A stretch of DNA of 64,000 nt from Polydactylus sextarius. Lineage: Eukaryota > Chordata > Actinopteri > Polynemidae. The stretch spans positions 4,091,813 to 4,155,812 of the forward strand of contig CM028909.1 in assembly GCA_016801845.1 (NCBI GenBank), written 5' to 3'. Position numbers and translations under genes: made by a program. The notes under the pieces were generated by a model. That model did no database searches. It saw nothing but the letters and a program-made list of their open reading frames with translations, and was not told the origin of the DNA. Shown here one piece after another: positions 22,534 to 33,430 of the stretch (position 1 is its first letter; every line of letters starts with the position of its first letter).

Positions 22534-25500
22534 GTGCTTCAGTTAGAGCGGTCACCCATTCATAGATGTATAGAAACTGTGTCTGCTCCCCGACCACCCA
22601 AGTTTATTAAACCAAAAAGAGGAGTAACTCATAGCAACCTAATTAAGATTAACACAACTAACACAGTAGAATCAAATCATAAGGTTATTAAATGTGGATT
22701 ATTAAACATAAGATCACTTCCATCCAAATCTTTATTAGTGAATGATTTGATAATTGATCATAATATTGACCTATTCTGTGTCACTGAAACTTGGCTGAAG
22801 CAGGAGGATTTTGTTAGTCTGAATGAATCAACTCCTCCAACCCATGTTAATGCTCACATTCCTCGAGGCACAGGCCGAGGAGGAGGAGTTGCAGCCATTT
22901 TTAACTCTAATCTAATGATTAATCCTAAACCTAAGACTAGATATAACTCATTTGAAAGTCTCACTCTTAGTCTCTCACATCCAAACTGGAAAATGCAAAA
23001 ACCAGTTCTGGTAGTTACTGTGTATCGTCCACCTGGTCCTTATTCTGAATTTATAGCTGAATTTTCACAGTTTTTATCTGAGATAGTTCTCAGTACAGAT
23101 AAAGTTATTATAGTGGGTGATTTTAACATTCATGTAGATGTTGTCAACGATAGCCTCAGTTCTGCGTTTAAAATACTGTTAGATTCAATTGGCTTTTCTC
23201 AGCACATAAACAAACCTACTCACTGTTTCAACCACACCCTTGACCTTGTTCTTACCTATGGTGTTGATGTTAACAATTTAATAATATTTCCTCATAATCC
23301 TCTTCTCTCTGACCATTTCTTAATAAGGTTTGAGTTCACTGTGTTAGATTACACAACTTCTGAGAAGCAGTTTCACTACAGTAGGTGTCTGTCTGATGAT
23401 GTTGTGGCTAAATTCAAAGAACAGTTATCTATCCGAGTGCCATATATGAATACAGCAGAGGATGACTATCTTAAATTTACTGCTGCTCAGGTTGATCATG
23501 GTTTTGACAGTGTTGCATCTTGCCTACGTTCAACACTTGATGCTGTTGCCCCACTGAGAAAGAAGGTAGTGAATCAGAGGAGGAGAGTTCCTTGGTTTAA
23601 CTCACAAACACAGGCTTTAAAGCAACAGTCACGGATTCTAGAGAGGAAGTGGCGTTCAACCAAACAAGAAGAATTTTATGTAGCCTGGAGAAATAGTTTC
23701 ATAGAATATAAGAGAGCCCTCAGAAAAGCCAGAGCCTCTTACTATTCTTCTTTAATTGAAGAAAACAAGAAACAACCCCAGGTTCCTTTTCAGTACTGTA
23801 GCCAGGCTGACAGAAAGTCATAGCTCTGTGGAGCCGTCTATTCCAGTAAATCTCAGCAGCAATGACTTTATGAACTTTTTACAAATAAAATTATTGTCAT
23901 CAGAGATAAAATTAGTTACCTCCTTCCCACTTCTGGCACTGATATTTCACCCAGTGCAGTAGACTTGGAATCAGCATTAACAGCTGACTTATCTGGACAG
24001 TTTTTCTCCCATAGATCTCTCTGAACTGACTACAACCATTTCTTCTTCCAGACCAACGACTTGTCTCTTAGACCCTGTTCCAACCAGGCTGTTTAAAGAC
24101 GTCCTACCTTCAGTTGATATGTCCATCTTGCATCTGATAAATCTATCTTTAGTAAAAGGCTACGTACCACAGGCTTTTAAAGCTGCAGTAATTAAACCAT
24201 TACTTAAAAAACCTACTCTGGACCCAGGTGATCTAGCTAATTATAGACCTATATCAAATCTCCCTTTTGTCCAAAATCCTGGAGAAAGTTGTTGCTGCTC
24301 AACTATGTGATTACTTACATGAGAATAGTCTTTATGAGGATTTCCAGTCAGGGTTTAGAGCTCATCATAGCACAGAAACAGCATTAGTGAAAGTTACCAA
24401 TGACCTTCTTATGGCCTCTGACAATGGACTTGTCTCTATTCTTGTCTTGCTGGATCTTAGTGCTGCATTTGACACAATTGATCATAACATCCTATTACAT
24501 AGACTAGAACATGTTGTTGGGATCAGAGGCACTGCGCTTTCTTGGTTTAAATCGTATCTATCAGATAGATTCAGTTTGTTCATGTAAACAATGAGTCTTC
24601 CACATGTACTGCAGTTAGTCATGGAGTTCCACAGGGTTCTGTGTTAGGACCAATCCTCTTCATCTTGTACATGCTTCCCTTAGGAAACATCATCAGGAAG
24701 CACAATATAAACTTCCATTGTTATGCAGACGATACCCAGCTGTACTTATCTATGAAACCAGATGAAACTAACCAGGTCATCAAACTTCAGGACTGTCTTA
24801 AAGACATAAAGACCTGGATGACTCAGAATTTCTTACTTTTAAACTCAGACAAAACCAAAGTCATCATACTTGGCTCTGAACATCTAAGAACATCATTTTC
24901 AGATCACATAGCTAATCTGGATGGCATCACTTTGGCCTCCAGTTCTACTGTGAGGAATCTTGGAGTAATCTTTGATCAGGACATATCCTTTGTATCTCAT
25001 ATTAGACAAGTCTCTAGAACAGCTTTTTTCCACCTACGTAATATTGCAAAAATCAGAGGCATCCTGTCTAGAAAGGATGCTGAAAAGTTAATTCATGCAT
25101 TTGTTACTTCGAGACTGGACTACTGTAACTCTCTACTATCAGGGTGTTCCAGTAACTCCATCAAAACCCTTCAGCTAATCCAGAATGCTGCAGCACGGGT
25201 ATTGACAGGAAGTAGGACCAGAGATCATATTTCTCCAGTATTGGCTGCTCTTCATTGGCTTCCGGTAAAATCTAGAATAGAATTCAAAATCCTCCTGCTT
25301 GCCTATAAAACCCTTAATGATCAGGCTCCATCATATCTTAAGGAACTCATAGTTCCTTATTATCCTAATAGATCACTTCGATCACAAACTGCTGGTTTAC
25401 TTGTGGTTCCTAGAGTCTCTAAGACCAGAATGGGAGGTAGAGCCTTCAGTTATCAGGCTCCTCTCTTATGGAACCAGCTCCCAGTTTGGGTCCGGGAGGC

Positions 25501-25564
25501 AGACACCGTTTCTACCTTTAAGGTTAGACTAAAAACTTTCCTTTATGATAAAGCCTATAGTTAA
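22534..25564 (+). pseudogene. L2 ORF2 (APE endonuclease-reverse transcriptase), frameshifted
   Basis: The first frame, 22534-23823, encodes a complete-looking apurinic-type endonuclease: NIRSLPSK (22698), DLFCVTETWLKQED (22768-22810, catalytic Glu), VVTVYRPPGPYSEF (about 23014), VGDFNIHVD (23117-23140, Asp/Asn of the active site) and LLSDHFLIRF (23304-23330, SDH motif). RT follows in other frames: PANYRP-type LANYRPISNLPF (24235-24270), FQSGFRAHHSTETALVKV (24342-24395), LLDLSAAFDTIDHN (24447-24488), SHGVPQGSVLGPIL (about 24620-24658) and YADDTQLYLSMKP (24721-24760). I count at least four frame breaks, near 23772, 23880, 24267 and 24572. The endonuclease and RT active-site residues look intact, so decay is recent. 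Confidence 0.9.
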
Positions 25565-26249
25565 GTATGGTCCAGGCAGGACACGGGCCTGCCTGAACCA
25601 TCCTTTAGTTAAGCTGCTATAGGATTAGACTGCTGGGGACTCTGACAATACACTGCTCCTCTCTCTCTGTCCCTCACTCCTCACGTCTCTTTCTCTCCCT
25701 CACACTTCATGTCCTGATATTTATATTTAAATATTACATATTTTTAACATCATCTGCTCTCTCTCTCGCAGTTGTGTCTCCCCTACCCCTTTCTCTTTTA
25801 CAGGAAGTTTTGACTCCAGAGCTGTTGGACTCCAATTCTTTGACGACATCATCACTTTCATCTTCATCATTATTATTATTATTATTATTGTAATATTAAT
25901 TGTAATGATAATTTTACTTTAACAACTACTTGTAACCATCTACTCTCTACTGTCTCTTTCTGGTCTCCCACTTTTCTTCCTCCCCCCCCCCCCTCCCTCC
26001 CTCTCTTTCCTCTGTCTCTTCTCTTTTCCCTGTTTTCATTTCACTCCAACCGGTCGAGGCAGATGACCGTCCACTCTGAGTCTGGTTCTGCTGGAGGTTT
26101 CTTCCTGTTAAAGGGAGTTTTTCCTCTCCATTGTTGCCAAGCGCTTGCTCATTGTGGAAATGTTGGGTTTCTCTATGTAAAGTGCCTTGAGATAAATGTT
26201 TTTATGACCTGGCGCTATATAAATAAAAATAATTGAATTGAATTGAATG

Positions 26250-26760
26250 AATGTGTGATGTCTTGTGCTACTCTTACTCTCTCCCCAGGTGCTGTGCTCC
26301 TCCCCTCTGGCAGCAGGTGTTGCCACTTGTGATTGATCAGAAACCAGGAGGATAAGAAGTGGAAGAGGCAGTTCAGTCTCTGTTTGAGCAGCTATCAAGC
26401 AGCTGAGGTGTTGTGTGTTGATTGTGTGTAGGGGTTTTTCCACCTCCTTTAGGAGGGAGGTTTAGGAGTAGCTTAGATTTCTGGTGGTGTTGTAGGTTTA
26501 TTTTTTTGTTGTGTTTCCTTTGTGTTCAGCTGTTACTCAACAGTTTGTCTTTAGTTTGAAGATTGTTTTCTGTTCTTTGTAAAACAGGAAACCATAAATC
26601 ACCAGACACAGTGAAAGTTAGTGAATTAAAGGTTGTGTGTTTATTTACTGCTAATTTCTCATAGAAAGCGTGGAGGAGGCTGATTGTGGGACTTGGTGTC
26701 AAACGCGTGAAAAGATTAAAATAAAATGAGGCCTAATTCATCTTTGTCAACTCAGATAAC
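26250..26760 (-). repeat. Repeat R1, inverted mate of 6930-7405
   Basis: Reverse-complement copy of the block at 6930-7405. It begins immediately at the end of the L2 tail (TGTGTGATGTCTTGTGCTAC) and runs to about 26760. No ORF is evident. Its contact with the L2 tail suggests that the L2 inserted at or into a larger copy of this element. Confidence 0.65.
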
Positions 26761-27567
26761 CTCCTACCACAATCAAGTCAATATTGTTAATTTAGGTCAA
26801 AGAGATGGATCCCAGTGAAGTGAATGAGGTGATGTTCTTGTTGACAGCTGGAGGGTGAGGGCAAGTTTGAGTATGTGAGATTACACAGACTCTAAGTTGA
26901 TATTTTTGTTTGGGGGGGATTTACATGCACTAAAGATGCCTACTGGGTAGTGTTTTTGGGATTGAATTGTGGGGTACAGACTTGTTAAATCAAAGTACCT
27001 ATTTTATTTCTTTAACCAAGTTCAGCCTCAAGGTACAATTTCATGACATTTGTACACCCACCAAAGAACCACCAGGGGATCTAGGTGTTCCAGTTTTCTT
27101 TATACAGATAAATGCCTGGACTGTGGGGTCTGATTTAGTTGAATGACCTATTATGTTCTCACATCATGACAACATACTTTTTGTGTTGTGTTTTTAGCTT
27201 TTTGATTTTGTCACTGAACAGGTGGTAAAAAGGTCCATAACTGACCTTAATGAAAGGGTCCAAATCTGATTGCACGTAGCATTTGACACAACCATGGTTA
27301 AAAACATCCAGCAAATTTGTAGCATGTGTTTATAAGCAAATTCTAAAGGTCTACAAAGTATGGGCCTAAGCCTTTCTCACCACCGTTGAGCAATGCCTTC
27401 TGTGATGACTACTACTTAGGCCACTGCACAGACACATAAGTGTTTCAATTTGCCTGATGTATGTGCCTTCATAAGCCAGGGCTATTGTATTTTTGGGTAG
27501 AAAGAGTGTTTAGTATAAAACCATGCAGCTAGATGCCAATGTTGTATAGGCATAGGGGTCAACTTGT
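26761..27567. other. No gene seen
   Basis: Unique-looking AT-rich DNA between repeats. I see no exon with credible splice sites and no repeat match elsewhere in the window. Confidence 0.45.
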
Positions 27568-28022
27568 GTTTCAATTGAAGTGATCTATTAGGATAATAAG
27601 GAACTACAAACTCCTTAAGATATGATGAAGCCTGATCATTAAGGGTTTTATAGGCGAGCAGGAGGATTTTGAATTCAATTCTAGATTTTACAGGAAGCCA
27701 GTGAAGAGCAGCCAATACCATAGGCGAGAACAAGGTCGAGGGTGTGGTTGAAACAGCAAGGAGGTTTCTTTATATGCTCAGAAAAGCCAATTGAATCTAA
27801 CAGTATTTTAAACACAGAACTGTGGTTTTCGTTCGTCAACATCTACACAAATGTTAAAATCACCCACTATAATAACTTTCTCAGATAAAAATTCAGTTAG
27901 AAATTCAGAGTAAGGACCAGGTTGACTATACACAGTAACTATCACAACTGGTTTTTGCATTTTCCAGTTTGGATGTGAGAGACTAAGAGCAAGACTTTCA
28001 GATGAGTTGTATCTAGTCTTAC
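27568..28022 (-). mobile_element. Internally deleted L2 copy (endonuclease joined to RT C-terminus)
   Basis: On the minus strand, L2 sequence corresponding to about 22945-23262 of the near-complete copy (endonuclease, ending CCTTGTTCTCGCCTATGG) is joined directly to sequence corresponding to 25239-25390 (TATTGGCTGCTCTTC...). About 1.98 kb of ORF2 is missing at the junction near 27720. Both ends are also truncated. The endonuclease side ends abruptly next to repeat X at about 28022. Confidence 0.8.
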
Positions 28023-28029
28023 AGTGTAG

Positions 28030-28700
28030 GGGAAATGTGCCTTTTATGAGGATTATTAGTATTGATTAGCAATTATTAATAACAACCAATAAGTAACAAT
28101 CAATTCCAATTAACAGTATTAAAACCAGGGCACCACCTCTTGCCATGATGAGCCACGGCTTAGAGATCTAGTCCTGGGCGTCGGCTGACTCGTGCCTCCT
28201 GGTGTTCAACTGCTGTCGATTCTTGGGATGATGCTGGGTATCAGATCAACGACTTCTGATTTGCTCGTGCTCTTGGTCAGGTTGAGGAGAATAGTCATCT
28301 AACTCACTGAAAATGTCTCTTAATTGTTGATAAAGAATTTCCATAGTCGGTGAACAATCAAGAACTTCAAAAACATCCAATAAATAAATCGACGCACTAA
28401 GCTGATGATAAGAATATTATATTATGAAAAGACAAACAAAAATAAAAGGAAAGTTAAGCTTAATTACACTTGGTTAAGAAATTAAATTTGGAGAGGAAAA
28501 ATGGTCTTGAGACTTAAAGAAAAGATAAAGAGCAAACTGAAACAAACGAACTGGAAATCAAACACGAACTAACTAATACAGCGGATAATAGTCTAATTTG
28601 CCCATTAGGAAAACGACGCCACCCACTGGTGAGATCGGGTTTCCTAGTTAAGTAATTGGTGTGAAATCCAAATCCACAATATTTTGCATAAGCCTACTGT
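28030..28700 (-). repeat. Repeat X copy 2
   Basis: Reverse-complement relative of 10105-10640 and 31600-32357. Shared words read on the minus strand include CTCAAGACCATTTTTCCTCT, AGTTTGCTCTTTATCTTTTC, CACCAGTGGGTGGCGTCG and, at the far end, GGCAAGAGGTGGTGCCCTGG and AATCCTCATAAAAGGCACAT. Compared with copy 1 it extends further on the 3' side. It sits directly against a broken L2. Confidence 0.7.
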
Positions 28701-28969
28701 GCATAAACGCCTCCCGCACAATTCTCTTCCTTTTGTAACCATGATCAACTGATGTGATTCTTAAAAGCAATGTTAAATGGAAAGATTTAAGAGCACTGTC
28801 AGATTATATGGTGTTTGAGTATTATAACAGTGACATTTGATAACATTGTGGTCAATGACATTTCCTTAATGAAACTGTAACCGTAGCAAAGAAATGGTTA
28901 TTAAAATGGGGCACAAAAATACCATAGCATAACAAATACATAGATGAATAGTGTTGATGTGATTAGACA
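28701..28969. other. Unassigned spacer
   Basis: About 270 bp with no recognisable L2, Helitron or repeat X sequence between repeat X copy 2 and the next L2 fragment. Confidence 0.4.
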
Positions 28970-29960
28970 TTAGACGTTTATATTGTGCTTCCTGATGATG
29001 TTGCCTAAAGGAAGCATGTACAAGATAAAAAGGATTGGTCTTAACACAGAACCCTGTGGAACTCCATGACTAACTGCAGTACGTATGGAAGACTCATTGT
29101 TTACATGAACAAACTGGAATCTATCTGACAGATACGACTTAAACCAAGAAAGTGCAGTGCTTCTAATCTCAGTAACATGTTCTAGTCTATGTAATAGGAT
29201 GTTATGATCAACTGTGTCAAATGCAGCACTAAGATCCAGCAGGACAAGAATAGAGACAAGTCCAATGTCTGAGGCCATAAGAAGGTCGTTGATAATCTTC
29301 ACTAATGCTGTTTCTGTACTATGATGAGTTCTAAACCCTGACTGGAAATCTTTGGCCGCCTCGGTCGCTAACTTCACGTTTCTTAGAACGGAGCTGCCAA
29401 TGACCAGAGTTGGTTTCTCAGCGGGTGAGTGGGGAACACAGTGGGGTCACTGAGTGAAGAAAATCGATTAGAAACGTGAAGGGGCTGGTGGCGAACCTGG
29501 GGCTTTGGTTTTTGGTCTACGCTTCTTGTTACGGACGGTCACGCAGCTGCCCTGATTTCCTGACTGCTCGGGAATAGCTGGGGGGCTGGTGGTGCTACGC
29601 TAGGTCTGTCCGCACTGGCTACCAGTGACTGGCTAACTACGCTAGCATAAGTCCTAGCTTCTATGGTGCAGAACCATGCCTCTAACTCGCTAAACCTCGC
29701 CTCCATAGCAGCGAACAAAGTACACTTTATGCAAGTACCGTTACTGGTAAAGGAGGCACAGGAATAACTGTACATCTGACACACCGCACAGGAGAAAAAG
29801 GGGGAGGGGGAGCGAAGTGCTAATATGCTAGTTAGCTAAAAGTTAGTGCTTAGTGTGAAGCTACAGAGGGGGAATAAATGACCTTAAACACTTTAATCAC
29901 TTGTGTGTGAGAACTTACTTCTCTGTGAGGAAGTATCACCGACTGGAGGAAGTGACGCAA
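28970..29960 (-). mobile_element. Internally deleted L2 copy (ORF1 joined to RT)
   Basis: Minus-strand L2 with its own 5' UTR (29800-29960) and ORF1 start, including MEARFSELEAWFCTIEARTY (about 29660-29716). Near 29352 the ORF1 sequence matching 22016-22055 (GTGAAGTTAGCGACCGAGGC) passes straight into RT sequence matching 24340 (GATTTCCAGTCAGGGTTTAG). About 2.3 kb, the whole esterase C-terminus and endonuclease, is missing. The RT part ends at about 28975, so the copy is also 3'-truncated and lacks YADD. Confidence 0.85.
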
Positions 29961-30348
29961 TAAGTTACCATAGAACGTAGTAGGAATTTGTTTTGTTTTT
30001 TGTGAGTTTCATATGCCGTCTTAAAACTGTCTTGAGTGACTATGGATGTAAAAAGTGTTGTAGCTGAACTACATACTGGATGTGAGGGCTAAGCTTTATA
30101 AACATTGTCATGACAATCGACTGGTTTGTCACTACTGTCAGTTTTGTGTTTACATATATTGGTGGGGACGTCAGCATAATCCTTAGCAGCCATAGACCTC
30201 GTTATGATAGACTTTTGACCAAGAAAGTGCATGTGTATGTGGTGAACCACTTGCTTGGAACTCAACTCTATAAAAGTAATCAACAGTTTTCCCTATGGGT
30301 TGTGCTTAGGACATTATGGCTTCTCTTACAAACACATGAAATCAACGG
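29961..30348. other. No gene seen
   Basis: Short open frames exist on both strands (30089-30370) but show no domain. The DNA lies between L2 and Helitron debris and may be part of either. Confidence 0.35.
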
Positions 30349-31560
30349 TCAAACATCCTTGCAACTGTGACTGGATTGTCCCTCAAAAGTGCACATTTTT
30401 CTGGCCAAGTCACTGATATTCCTATGACAGCTCTTTTGTATTAGCAATGTCTGCATGATTTCTTCCCACCTTAAATCAGCAGACGAAAAAGAGTAAAACC
30501 ATGTTGTCATACCAAGCCGTCTAACCATAGCAAATAAGTCCGTCTGAACAGAACTCCAGAAAGCAGGGGACCCACTTACAGGTTTCAAGAACTTGTATCA
30601 CTCGTCAAAATGCAGAATCTTTTGAATAGATTCTCTACTCATCGGTATCTGATGTAACATTGTCTTGACTATAACCTTTTCTCATAGCGATGGATTCACT
30701 TGACAAAACCTGACTGACCTCAGATGTTGGGCATAAAACACACAATCTAAACACTGAGCGAATCGCCTATCTGCATTAACCAAACATGTTTAAAATATCT
30801 ACTGAGGGTTAGTCCTTGAGCCCTGCAATCATGGTAAGTTCCTCTTCATTTTGGAAACAAATGTGGAAAATATTTAGCCTCATTTGTTTGGTCATTGAGG
30901 ACTCTCACAGGACTGTTGACTTCTCCTGGTGCAACTGAAAAAATGGCATTAAACTGCAGATCCAACACTTCTTGGGCTATATTAAGTGGTTGCAAACAGG
31001 TTTATTGTTTGTCATGACTCAAAGTTGTCCTCATCACACTGCAACACCTTTGTCTTCATTCAAAGAATCTGACTGTCTCATTCACTTCATCTTTAACATT
31101 AACTTAAACCTGGGGATCTTTTGTTGGTTCAGATTCATGTAGTGGATTGCACCAGTCATTGTTAAACTGTAAATCAGTACAGAACTGATTATGTTCATTC
31201 AAATATAACAAAGCTTTCTTAATATTGTTCGTGTTGACAAATTCTTATTGGTAATAGCCCTTAAACGTTAACTTCTTCAACTAAACATGAAGAAGGGAAT
31301 TGTGTTCTATTCTAGGAAGCCCACTGCATGTCTGTTACATTAGCTAGTACACATGTACCAGGAGCCAAAACTCCATTTTGCCCACCTTTGGATAGGGAAG
31401 CAATTTCATAAATGGGATATGTAGGGAAATTAAACGTTTTTCTAAATTATTTAAAAATTTAAGTTCTGGGCCAATTGGATCTAGATACGAATTGTTGACA
31501 ACACTCTCAGCACACATAACCCCATTAAGAATAATGGGGTTATGTATAATGACCATTTGG
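30349..31560 (-). mobile_element. Helitron fragment 2 (DUF6570-like and Rep-like parts), dead
   Basis: Minus-strand counterpart of 11440-12470. From 5' to 3' on the minus strand: a DUF6570-like start with LKFLNNLEKRL and IPFMKLLPYPK (31395-31480), decayed middle, LTLSRYF-like sequence (about 30810), a YAQHL-like piece (about 30740), and KPVSGSPAFWSSVQTDLFAM followed by FYSFSSADLRW (30455-30588). The first copy has the same blocks in the same order, which supports the assignment. This copy preserves the KPxxGSPAFW step better than copy 1. Many stops and shifts are present. Confidence 0.75.
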
Positions 31561-31599
31561 CCAATTGTGTTTTGTAGGTACAGAGTTTAGAAAAAACTA

Positions 31600-32357
31600 T
31601 CTGAAGTCTCGACAATTTTTCTTTTCCAATTTTACTTTCTTTTTTTACTAAGTTTAACGCTTTTCCTAATTTAGCCAGCCAACATCAATTATTTTATACT
31701 TTACTTTTATACTGTACTTTTTATATTATTTTTATTACATTAGCGCTTTTTTTTTTTTTTTTTTTTTTGGAAAGTTTTGAAGTTTTTGGGTGGTTCAAAT
31801 TCTTTATCTGCAATCAAGAAACATCTTCATTGACTAGACCGGCTATCTTCCTCGACCCACAAAGAGTTCGAGCAGATCTGAAGCATCCAAATTTCAACCA
31901 CCAGCCAGAATCAACTGCGGTTGACCACCGGGAGGCCGGTTGAGTCAATCAGTCTCACCTTTGTCCAGGACCAATCATCTGCGCTTTGGCCCATCAGAGC
32001 CCAGGAATCGTCCCGGCAGCTTCCAACATCCTGCCAAACCCCTGAACCGCCAGTTGAAAGTAGGTTGAGTTTCAATCTTACTTGCTGGTGGGTTTGAGGT
32101 CTGATAGTCTAAAACCTAAATTATTGTTAGTTTAAATTAGTTATTTGTAGACGTCAATATTATGATCATTATTCTGGTTCAAATAGATTTTTCACCTTGA
32201 CCCAATTAATCATACACCACATGGACTAAGTCATTTATTTATTCATATTTGTTTTCATTTTACATTTCAGATGTCGTCAAGAGGTGGTGCCCTGACTTTA
32301 ATCAACTGTTAACTATTGTTCATTATTAATAATCCTTATAAAGGTGCATTTTTCCCA
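31600..32357 (+). repeat. Repeat X copy 3, inverted relative to copy 2
   Basis: Plus-strand copy with TTTAGCCAGCCAACATCAAT (31669), a poly-T run (31749-31768), GAAAGTTTTGAAGTTTTTGG, TTCTTTATCTGCAATCAAG and, near its 3' end, GTCAAGAGGTGGTGCCCTGA (32275) and AATAATCCTTATAAAGGTGC (32328). With copy 2 it makes an inverted pair around 28701-31599. Confidence 0.7.
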
Positions 32358-32369
32358 CACAGAATAACG

Positions 32370-32680
32370 GTACAGTCTGACTCATTCCCATTGTGCATTG
32401 GACTCCGTCAGGGCTGTCCTTTGATCCTGTTCAGAATTTTTTTTTTTTTTATTATTATTTTCTAGTCGCAGCCAAGGGGCGGTGTCATGTTCTGTGGCCT
32501 CAGAATCTTGTCTCTGCTTTTTGCGGATGACGTGGTTCTGTTGGCATTGTTGAGCTTCGACCTTCAGCGCGCACAAGGGCAGTTTGCAACCAAGTGTGAA
32601 GTGGCTGGGATGAGAACCAGCACTTCCAAGTCCAATGGGCATGGTGCTCAACCGGAAAAGGGTTGAGCACCACTCCACTT
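32370..32680 (+). mobile_element. LINE reverse-transcriptase fragment, other family
   Basis: Short RT piece with CIGLRQGCPL (32394-32422) and, after a poly-T run, FADDVVLLALLSF (about 32519-32560), then EVAGMRTSTSK (about 32600). The FADD box is intact. The sequence differs from both the L2 and Rex-like copies in the window and resembles another fish LINE family (RTE/Rex type), clade uncertain. It lacks its 5' and 3' ends. Confidence 0.65.
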
Positions 32681-32789
32681 TAATGGGTGATATAAAAGCA
32701 AGGACAGAAAACAAACACCCCTTCTGTAGAAGCAGACTACAGTATGTTATAAGTTTCAATTCAATGTTTCTATTTTCATTTTAACTTTC

Positions 32790-33430
32790 ACCGGGGTTAC
32801 TACACCCGCAAGAAACACTTGTCTCAATCGTTGCAATCTCTGCTTAGACCCTGTCTGCCCCTCTCACTATCTGGACACTCTGTTCAGATTGCAACAGGTC
32901 TTGTCACACACACGTATAAGTTGAAACACAAACAGCCTAGATCTGATTCCAATCTCAGCATCTGTCAACAAATGTATAAGTGCACCGACTGTAAACTTCT
33001 TTGGCCTCGTGAGAAACACAGGTGCTGCGACGCCAGATGTAAAATCTGCCGGGCAGACTTTCCTTCAACTCTGACAAAGACCAGCATCTGTTACATCATG
33101 CCTTTGAAATCCAAAAGCTGTCATACAGACGCCATCATTTTTTACAACTTTGAAACATCCGATTGAGTGTGCATGCACGTATTGTATCTGGTGTGCACAA
33201 AATCGCTCGAAGGAATAAGAGTGGTACACTTATGGTTTAGACTGTGTTCAAGTTTGTCCAAAGATATAGAAAGAAAAAAAAAAAAAAACAGGGAGGCTAT
33301 GTTCATAGCACACAATGCCAAAGGTTTTGACAGCCATTTTATTCTCAGCTACTTGGTGGGAGAGGCTATGACACCCTCGATCATCATGCAAGGCAGTAAA
33401 ATTATCAGTTTCAGAGTCAATAGATAATTA
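32790..33430 (+). pseudogene. Maverick/Polinton-type DNA polymerase B fragment (exonuclease part)
   Basis: Two open pieces, 32819-33163 and 33167-33427, separated by a stop. The first has a Cys-rich segment (YKCTDCKLLWPREKHRCC, about 32971-33025, then CKICR) followed by FYNFETS at 33141-33161, aligned with the exonuclease I motif of family B polymerases; the catalytic Asp of the usual D-x-E is Asn here. The second has FIAHNAKGFDSHFILSYLV (33301-33357), the exonuclease II region with conserved N...F..D, and then PSIIMQGSKIISFRV. Protein-primed type polymerases of Maverick/Polinton elements and related viruses have this arrangement. The polymerase palm motifs and the integrase, ATPase and capsid genes are not seen. 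A poly-A expansion at 33274-33288 adds further damage. Confidence 0.7.

Larger units (their letters stand above)
21335..26250 (+). mobile_element. Near full-length L2-clade LINE (copy 2), frameshifted
   Basis: A complete-looking element: 5' UTR (21335-21588), ORF1 (21589-22482), ORF2 with endonuclease and RT (22534-25564), a ~670-bp 3' UTR, and an ATTGAATTGAATTGAATGA tail (26232-26252). The layout fits the CR1/L2 superfamily, in which ORF1 can carry an SGNH esterase domain. The 5' end is set by comparison with the antisense copy ending near 29960, which shares TTGCGTCACTTCCT. The 3' UTR contains an ATT-rich run at about 25866-25890 and a C-run at 25983-25992. The copy is inactive because both ORFs are broken. 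Compared with copy 1, it retains the YADD box. Confidence 0.9.

Noticed and set aside
28030..28700. Repeat X as a retroviral LTR pair with 31600-32357
   Set aside because: The copies are inverted, not direct, and lack TG...CA ends, a polyadenylation signal in the right place and target duplications.
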